Assembly: GCA_026225435.1 (NCBI GenBank)
Contig: JAMFST010001018.1
Span: 1-11,460 of the forward strand
DNA: 11,460 nucleotides
Direction: 5' to 3'
Origin: Labilithrix luteola
GTDB lineage: Bacteria > Myxococcota_A > Polyangia > Polyangiales > Polyangiaceae
Shown here: positions 7,036 through 11,460 of the stretch, in pieces
Numbering within the stretch: position 1 is the stretch's first letter
Layout of the letters: every line of letters begins with the position of its first letter
The notes under the pieces: generated by a model
What the model was told of the DNA's origin: nothing
Seen by the model: only the letters and a program-made list of their open reading frames with translations
The model's database searches: none
Position numbers and translations under genes: made by a program

Positions 7036-9396
7036 CTAGCCCCTGACGGTCGCGCCGGCGATCGCGGCGCCTTCCTCGAGCACGAGGAGGCGCACGCGGC
7101 CGGTGGCGGCGATCTTGCCGTTGTCGTCGAGGATCTTCGCCTCCCACACCTGCGTGCGTCGGCCGCGGGTGAGGGGGCGAGCGGTGGCGCGGAGCTCTCC
7201 CGCGCGGGCCGCGTGGAGGAACGAGGTCGAGTTCTCCAGGCCGACGACGACGCTCGCGTGCACCTTGGCCGCGACGGCGGCGCCGGTGGAGCAGACCGCC
7301 TCGATGATGCCGGCGTACACCCCGCCGTGGACGATGCCGTACGGCTGAAGGTGGCGCTCGTCGATGTCGACGACGGCGACGCACTCGCTGGCGGTGGCGA
7401 CGAGGAAGCGCAGGCCCATGGCCGCGTTCCACCCGCCGATCGACGCGTTCATCATGGCTGACAGGTCCTCGCCGGAGTCCCCCGCCTCGAAGGGGACGTA
7501 GGCCGGCGGGATGTCCGTGTCCGAATGATCGTGGGTGCTGTCGTGGGCGCTATCTTCGGCTGCGGGCTCGGCGGGCAGCTGCGGGTTCGAGGGCGGGGGA
7601 TTCACGAGGACGGTCTCCGTGGCTGACATGACGGACTGGGCGGAAGCGAAGAGGCGCTCCACCAGATCGGCGCGTCGCGCGAGCACGCGCGCCTGGTTGG
7701 TGTAGCCCTTGTCGGTCGTCTCCCCCTCGTCGAGCGAGAGGGGCGACGGGGCGACGATGGCGCGAGCGATGCGTTCGCTCGTGCCCGTGTGCTCGAGGTT
7801 GTAGCGCGCAATCGCGGTGTCGAGCGACTGGCGGACGGCCCGCGTCTCGAGCGATCGCGCCGCGGGGCTGAGGAAGAGGATCGCCCCCAGGTGCTCGCGA
7901 TCGTGGCCGGCGATGACCGCGTCGGCCAGGAGCGGTGTACATGCGTCGACCAGCCCGAGGCGAACCGCGGCGACGCTGACCCACGTTCCGGAGCTGAGCT
8001 TGAAGTTCTCGGCGAGGCGACCGGCGAAGACGATCCCCGCGGCGGGGCGCTCCGGGTCGACGAGCGTGCCGGCGTCTCCGGTGCGGAGAAAGCCGTCCTC
8101 GTCGAGCGGCAAGGGATCGATCCCGCCGCCGGAGATGAAGTAGCCGGGCGCCACGTTGGCGCCGCGCACGCGCAGCTCGAGGCGGTCGTCGACCGGCGCG
8201 AGCTTGATCTCCACGCCGGGGACCGGCACGCCCAGGTTGCCGGTGGTCGCGGTGGCGAAGTGCGCGGTGGTGGCCAGCGGCGAGGTCTCGGTCGAGCCCC
8301 AGGCCGAGGTGAAGAACACGTCGTCTCGCCCCGCCTCGCGCGCCACCCGCTCGAGGCGCGCGCGCGTCGCCGGGGAGAGCGCTGCCGCGGCGTAGAACAC
8401 GACGTCGAGCCGGGCAAAGACGCGCGCCGCCAGCGACGGATCACGCTCGAGCAGCTCGGTCGCCTGATCGAAGCCGCGCGGCACGTTGAACCAGATCGTC
8501 GGCCCCACGTCGGCGAGGTTGGCCAGCGTGGTCCCGATGAGCCCCGGCACCGGACGCCCGCCGTCGATGTACAGGCTGCCGCCGTTGCGCAGGACGAGGA
8601 AGAAGTTGTGGTTGCTGCCGAAGGTGTGGCTCCAGGGGAGCCAGTCGACCACCACCGGCGGCGTCGTCGCGAGGAAGGGCCAGCAGGCGAAGAGGCTCTC
8701 CTGGTTGGCGGTCAGCATCCGCTGGGTGTTGACCACCCCCTTCGGCCGCCCGGTCGACCCGGAGGTGAAGAGCACCTTGGCGATCGTGTCCGGACCGAGG
8801 GCGGCGAAGGCCACGTTCACCGCGGCGCGGGCGGACTCCGACGGCCCTTCGCTGCGGGCGGCCAGCGCGGCGAGGTCGGCCGCCGACCACACCGGCACGG
8901 TCGCGCCCGTGGCGCGGGCGATCGCCTCCAGCGCCGGGGCGAAGCGCGCCGGATCGTCGACGAAGATGAGGCTGGGGCGGAGCTGTCGCGCCACCTCGCC
9001 GAGCCGCTCGAAGGTGGTCGACGCGAGCGAGTACGAGCTCGAGATCGGCGCCGCGGGGATCCCCACGTGCATCGCCGCCAGCATCATCAGCGCCGTCGCC
9101 ACGCTGTTGTCCGGCAGGATCATCACCGGCCGCTCCGCCGTCGCCCCTGCCTCGAGCAGCGCCGCGGCCAGCGCCTCGACCCGGGCGAGCGCCGCCTCGT
9201 ACGTCACCGTGCTCCAGCCGCCGTCGGCCGCGCGCTCCGCCAGGAACACCGTGTCCGGCCGTTCCCCGGCCCAGCGCACCAGCCACTCGCCCACGGCGCG
9301 CGCGCGCGTCGACTCGGAAACGGGCTGGGCCGCGGAGAGCAGCAGCGCGTCGCCGAGCGCGCGCGCCGTCACTTCGGGGGCGAGCAGCTCGACCAT
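7036..9396 (-). CDS. fcs: Feruloyl-CoA-synthase-type acyl-CoA ligase fused to a hotdog (PaaI-like) thioesterase
   Basis: Residues 1 to about 590 form an ANL-superfamily ligase. The ATP loop is LFTSGSTGRPKG (209-220). SAWGSTETSP (364-373), TGD (439-441) and FKLSSG (465-470) follow, and the C-terminal catalytic Lys563 lies in TDKGYTNQ. The phrases VDWLPWSHTFGSNHNFFLVLRNGG and FNVPRGFD are typical of feruloyl-CoA synthases, which activate hydroxycinnamates with ATP and CoA. A Pro/Asp/His/Ser-rich linker (about 598-635) leads to a hotdog domain (about 645-775) with HGGVYAGIIE (690-699), where Glu699 is the likely catalytic residue of PaaI/MenI-type thioesterases. Stand-alone feruloyl-CoA synthases end near residue 600, so the thioesterase is an addition. 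The true acid substrate is unproven. The gene follows osmC by 39 bp, and its stop abuts the stop of the heme lipoprotein gene. Confidence 0.88.
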   Translation of the reverse strand: MVELLAPEVTARALGDALLLSAAQPVSESTRARAVGEWLVRWAGERPDTVFLAERAADGGWSTVTYEAALARVEALAAALLEAGATAERPVMILPDNSVATALMMLAAMHVGIPAAPISSSYSLASTTFERLGEVARQLRPSLIFVDDPARFAPALEAIARATGATVPVWSAADLAALAARSEGPSESARAAVNVAFAALGPDTIAKVLFTSGSTGRPKGVVNTQRMLTANQESLFACWPFLATTPPVVVDWLPWSHTFGSNHNFFLVLRNGGSLYIDGGRPVPGLIGTTLANLADVGPTIWFNVPRGFDQATELLERDPSLAARVFARLDVVFYAAAALSPATRARLERVAREAGRDDVFFTSAWGSTETSPLATTAHFATATTGNLGVPVPGVEIKLAPVDDRLELRVRGANVAPGYFISGGGIDPLPLDEDGFLRTGDAGTLVDPERPAAGIVFAGRLAENFKLSSGTWVSVAAVRLGLVDACTPLLADAVIAGHDREHLGAILFLSPAARSLETRAVRQSLDTAIARYNLEHTGTSERIARAIVAPSPLSLDEGETTDKGYTNQARVLARRADLVERLFASAQSVMSATETVLVNPPPSNPQLPAEPAAEDSAHDSTHDHSDTDIPPAYVPFEAGDSGEDLSAMMNASIGGWNAAMGLRFLVATASECVAVVDIDERHLQPYGIVHGGVYAGIIEAVCSTGAAVAAKVHASVVVGLENSTSFLHAARAGELRATARPLTRGRRTQVWEAKILDDNGKIAATGRVRLLVLEEGAAIAGATVRG

Positions 9397-9435
9397 GCTC
9401 GGACACTCGCCCAGGTGGGCCGACGGATCAACCTT

Positions 9436-9867
9436 CTACGTGGGGGAATCGGGGGTGGCAGGCGCGCCGATTGTCTCAATCTGAACCTCCACCTGGGTCA
9501 TCAGCTTGGACACCGGGCAGTGATCCGAGGCGCGCAGCAGCGCCGCGCGCTGGTCGTCGGTGAGGTTTCCCTCGAACGACAGTGTCGCGCGGAGCCGGTA
9601 GACGCCCGGCTTGGCGCGCTCGTCCTTGTCGTCGCGCTCGAGGGTGCAGGTGACCCGCTGGAGCGGGATGTCCTTGTGCTTGGCGTACCAGTGCGCGGTG
9701 GTCGTCATGCAGGCGGCGAGGGCCGCGTCGAAGAGATCGTGCGGGCTCGGCCCGCTGTTCTCGCCCCCCTGATCCACCGAGACGTCGGCGCGGAGCGAGT
9801 GCCCGCCGGTCTCCAGCGTCTGGGCGAGCTTGCCGGCGACGTCGGTGTGCGAATGGGTGACGTGCAT
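9436..9867 (-). CDS. OsmC/YhfA-family protein
   Basis: The 143-residue protein has the paired cysteines of the OsmC/Ohr superfamily: Cys53 in DLFDAALAACMTTT and Cys117 in SDHCPVSKLM. The dimer-interface phrase ENSGPSPHDLF (36-46) precedes the first Cys. In OsmC and Ohr the first Cys attacks organic hydroperoxides and the second forms a disulfide. The closely related YhfA-like group has the same cysteines but a less certain role. I chose the ATG at 9867 because the frame upstream of it lies inside the peroxiredoxin gene and encodes no OsmC-like sequence. It starts 5 bases after the peroxiredoxin stop, so the two are almost surely one transcript, and both point to peroxide defence. Confidence 0.88.
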   Translation of the reverse strand: MHVTHSHTDVAGKLAQTLETGGHSLRADVSVDQGGENSGPSPHDLFDAALAACMTTTAHWYAKHKDIPLQRVTCTLERDDKDERAKPGVYRLRATLSFEGNLTDDQRAALLRASDHCPVSKLMTQVEVQIETIGAPATPDSPT

Positions 9868-9872
9868 GGCGG

Positions 9873-10424
9873 TCAGAGCGCCTTCACGGCCGCGAGGACG
9901 GCGTCGACGTGCCCGTCCACCTTCACCTTGGAGAACACCTTCTGCACCACCCCCTTGGCGTCGATGACGAAGGTCGAGCGCTCGATCCCCATGAACTTGC
10001 GGCCGTAGAGCGACTTCTCCTTCCACACGCCGTACGCCGTGGCGACCGCGTGGTCGGTGTCGGCCAGGAGAGTGAAGGGGAGCTCGTACTTGGTCTTGAA
10101 CTTCAGCTGCGCCGCGCTGGCGTCGGGCGAGGCGCCGACGATGACCGCGCCGGCGCGGGAGAAGGCCGCCTGCTGATCGCGGAACCCCTCCGATTCGCGC
10201 GTGCAGCCGCTCGTCATCGCCTTCGGATAAAAGTACAGGACGACCTTCTTGCCGGCGAGGGACGAGAGCTTGAACGGCTGCCCCGCCTGATCGACGACGG
10301 AGATGGCGGGCGCCCGGTCACCGGCGGCCGGACCCGCGGACACGGGGGCGGTGGTCTTCTTCGCGGTCTTGGGAGCGGCAGGCTTCTTCGCGGCCGGCGC
10401 GCCGGTCTTCTTGGCGGAGCTCAT
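9873..10424 (-). CDS. bcp: Bcp-type peroxiredoxin with Lys/Ala/Pro-rich N-terminal tail
   Basis: The 183-residue protein contains a complete peroxiredoxin domain from about residue 33. Its active site YFYPKAMTSGCTRES holds Pro67, Thr71 and the peroxidatic Cys74, and the conserved Arg149 lies in GIERSTFVID. In most Bcp proteins a resolving Cys sits five residues after the peroxidatic one; here that position is Glu79, and Cys74 is the only cysteine. It should therefore need an outside thiol partner. Residues 4-27 form a basic, low-complexity tail (AAKKPAAPKTAKK) absent from ordinary Bcp. An in-frame GTG at Val28 (10343) would give a tailless 156-residue form of usual Bcp length, but I see no ribosome binding site before it. 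The osmC gene follows after 5 bases. Confidence 0.9.
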   Translation of the reverse strand: MSSAKKTGAPAAKKPAAPKTAKKTTAPVSAGPAAGDRAPAISVVDQAGQPFKLSSLAGKKVVLYFYPKAMTSGCTRESEGFRDQQAAFSRAGAVIVGASPDASAAQLKFKTKYELPFTLLADTDHAVATAYGVWKEKSLYGRKFMGIERSTFVIDAKGVVQKVFSKVKVDGHVDAVLAAVKAL

Positions 10425-10470
10425 GGTGCGAAGGAGGGTAGACCAGCCGGAGGCGGTGTACGCTGCGAGA
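10425..10470. promoter_or_regulatory. Divergent spacer between bcp and the pectinacetylesterase gene
   Basis: Only 46 bases separate the assumed starts, so at least one promoter must overlap coding sequence. On the plus strand AAGGAGG (10431-10437) looks like a strong ribosome binding site, but no start codon lies 5-10 bases after it. The first following GTG is at 10456. No promoter hexamers are convincing. Confidence 0.3.
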
Positions 10471-11460
10471 GTGGCGTCACCCGTCGTCTCCGTCGTCTCG
10501 CGTGCCGCGGTCCTCCTCCTGGCGCTCTCCGGCTGTTCCAGCAGCTCGCCAGCCAGCCCCGGGGGCCCCTCTCCTGACGCGTCGACCAGCACCAGCGTGG
10601 ACGCCGGCGCCCTCCCCACCAACGAGTGGTCCTGGCTCCCGGTCGACGGCACCAGGTGCGCCGACGGCTCGTCCACCGGCATGGGCATCAACGTCCACCC
10701 GGGCGCTACCAAGGTGGTCATCTACCTCGAGGGGGGAGGCGCCTGTTACGATGGCGCCACCTGCTGGCAATCGTCGACCGCCACCAACATCACCGGCGGC
10801 TACGGCCAGAAGCAGTTCGACGACGACATCACCTTGCAGGCGGGCTTCCTCGTCCGCCAGTCGACCCTCGACGTCTTCGCCGACGCGACGCTGGTGTACG
10901 TCCCCTACTGCACCGGGGATCTGCACCTCGGGAACGGCGTCGCCATGTACAACGTCGGCGGCGCGACGATGGCCACGTACCATTACGGCGGCCACAACGT
11001 GGACCAGGACCTCGCCGTCCTCGCCCAGCTCTATCCCGCGCTCGACCGCGTCTTCCTCTCGGGCAGCAGCGCCGGCGGCTACGGCAGCGTGGGCAACCAG
11101 GACGCCGTCGCGCGCGCCTTGAAGACGCGGGTCGACGTCATCGACGACTCCGGCCCCGCGGTGAGCCTGGCGTACGGAGGAAGCACCACCTTGCCCGCGA
11201 GCTGGTCGCCCCGCCTTCCGCCCGGCTGCACCACCTGCGACTCCGGCGCCGGCCTCTTCGCTTACGATCGCGCCACCTACCCGACGAGCCGCTACGGCTT
11301 CCTCACCTTCGCGACCGACATCGTGCTGCCGGAGTTCTACGGCGTGACCGCGCTGTCGTTTGCCGGCACGCTGTCGACCTACGTGGCGCAGGTGGCCCAG
11401 GATCCCAACGCGCGCTACTTCGCCGTGCAGTCGCCGGGGCACGTGGTGCTCGCCGGTACC
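10471..11460 (+). CDS. Pectinacetylesterase/Notum-family lipoprotein, C-terminus off the window
   Basis: The frame stays open to the window edge for 330 codons. A signal peptide with hydrophobic AAVLLLALSGC ends at lipobox Cys22, followed by a Ser/Pro/Asp-rich spacer, so the protein is probably membrane-anchored on the outside. The catalytic domain has YLEGGGACYDGATCW (85-99, oxyanion region), VPYCTGDLH (144-152), the nucleophile motif GSSAGG (198-203, Ser200) and VIDDSGPA (223-230). These are hallmarks of the pectinacetylesterase family, carboxylesterases that remove acetyl groups from pectin in plants and palmitoleate from Wnt in the animal member Notum. Bacterial members probably deacylate polysaccharides or other esters, and the substrate here is unknown. 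The start is uncertain: GTG 10471 gives the neatest signal peptide, while GTG 10456 and ATG 10423 are in-frame alternatives. Confidence 0.83.
   Translation, partial: MASPVVSVVSRAAVLLLALSGCSSSSPASPGGPSPDASTSTSVDAGALPTNEWSWLPVDGTRCADGSSTGMGINVHPGATKVVIYLEGGGACYDGATCWQSSTATNITGGYGQKQFDDDITLQAGFLVRQSTLDVFADATLVYVPYCTGDLHLGNGVAMYNVGGATMATYHYGGHNVDQDLAVLAQLYPALDRVFLSGSSAGGYGSVGNQDAVARALKTRVDVIDDSGPAVSLAYGGSTTLPASWSPRLPPGCTTCDSGAGLFAYDRATYPTSRYGFLTFATDIVLPEFYGVTALSFAGTLSTYVAQVAQDPNARYFAVQSPGHVVLAGT

Noticed and set aside
7789..10008. A 739-codon plus-strand frame opposite the ligase, osmC and bcp
   Set aside because: No recognisable fold; three well-matched proteins occupy the other strand.

Overview
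The window is a GC-rich bacterial segment with tightly packed genes. There is no gene-free stretch over 300 bases; the longest is the roughly 95-139 bases after position 357. The two lipoproteins have Ser/Thr/Ala/Asp-rich spacers behind their lipoboxes. One is a double-CxxCH protein and the other a Notum-like pectinacetylesterase. Together with the large hybrid histidine kinase, this suggests a Myxococcota (former deltaproteobacterial) genome. That assignment is an inference from gene style, not a marker-based call. I see no tRNA, rRNA, CRISPR array, insertion sequence or phage gene.

Left part (1-1981). A heme-oxygenase-like gene runs leftward off the edge. Divergent from it is a short AT-rich control region with a good sigma70-type promoter (TTGACA, 17 bp, TATTAA), two copies of ACCATCGGT exactly 22 bp apart around the -10, and a perfect 15-bp palindrome. 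The promoter reads into a short-chain dehydrogenase (SDR) gene that has lost its start and its NAD(P)-binding glycine motif. The same gene carries a frameshift between the Tyr and Lys of its catalytic YxxxK. A TetR-family regulator follows with a one-base stop/start overlap and looks intact.

Middle part (1963-6423). Four leftward genes form a probable operon, in transcription order: a TMEM175-type potassium channel, a soluble GAF-PAS-HisKA-HATPase-REC hybrid kinase, a YdjM-like membrane metal-dependent hydrolase, and a class C beta-lactamase/esterase-family serine hydrolase. Spacings are 34 bp, 3 bp and a 4-bp ATGA overlap. The serine hydrolase overlaps the TetR gene tail to tail by 19 bp.

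Right part (6424-11460). A rightward lipoprotein with two CxxCH heme-binding motifs meets, with no gap, a leftward 786-residue protein. This protein fuses a feruloyl-CoA-synthase-type acyl-CoA ligase to a hotdog thioesterase. It is probably the last gene of a bcp-osmC-ligase unit: a 1-Cys Bcp-type peroxiredoxin with a lysine/alanine/proline-rich N-terminal tail, then an OsmC-family protein. A divergent lipoprotein of the pectinacetylesterase/Notum family runs off the right edge.

The features most worth follow-up are the ligase-thioesterase fusion, the channel-kinase-hydrolase operon, and the decayed SDR that still carries an apparently good promoter in front of TetR. None of these amounts to a demonstrated new system.
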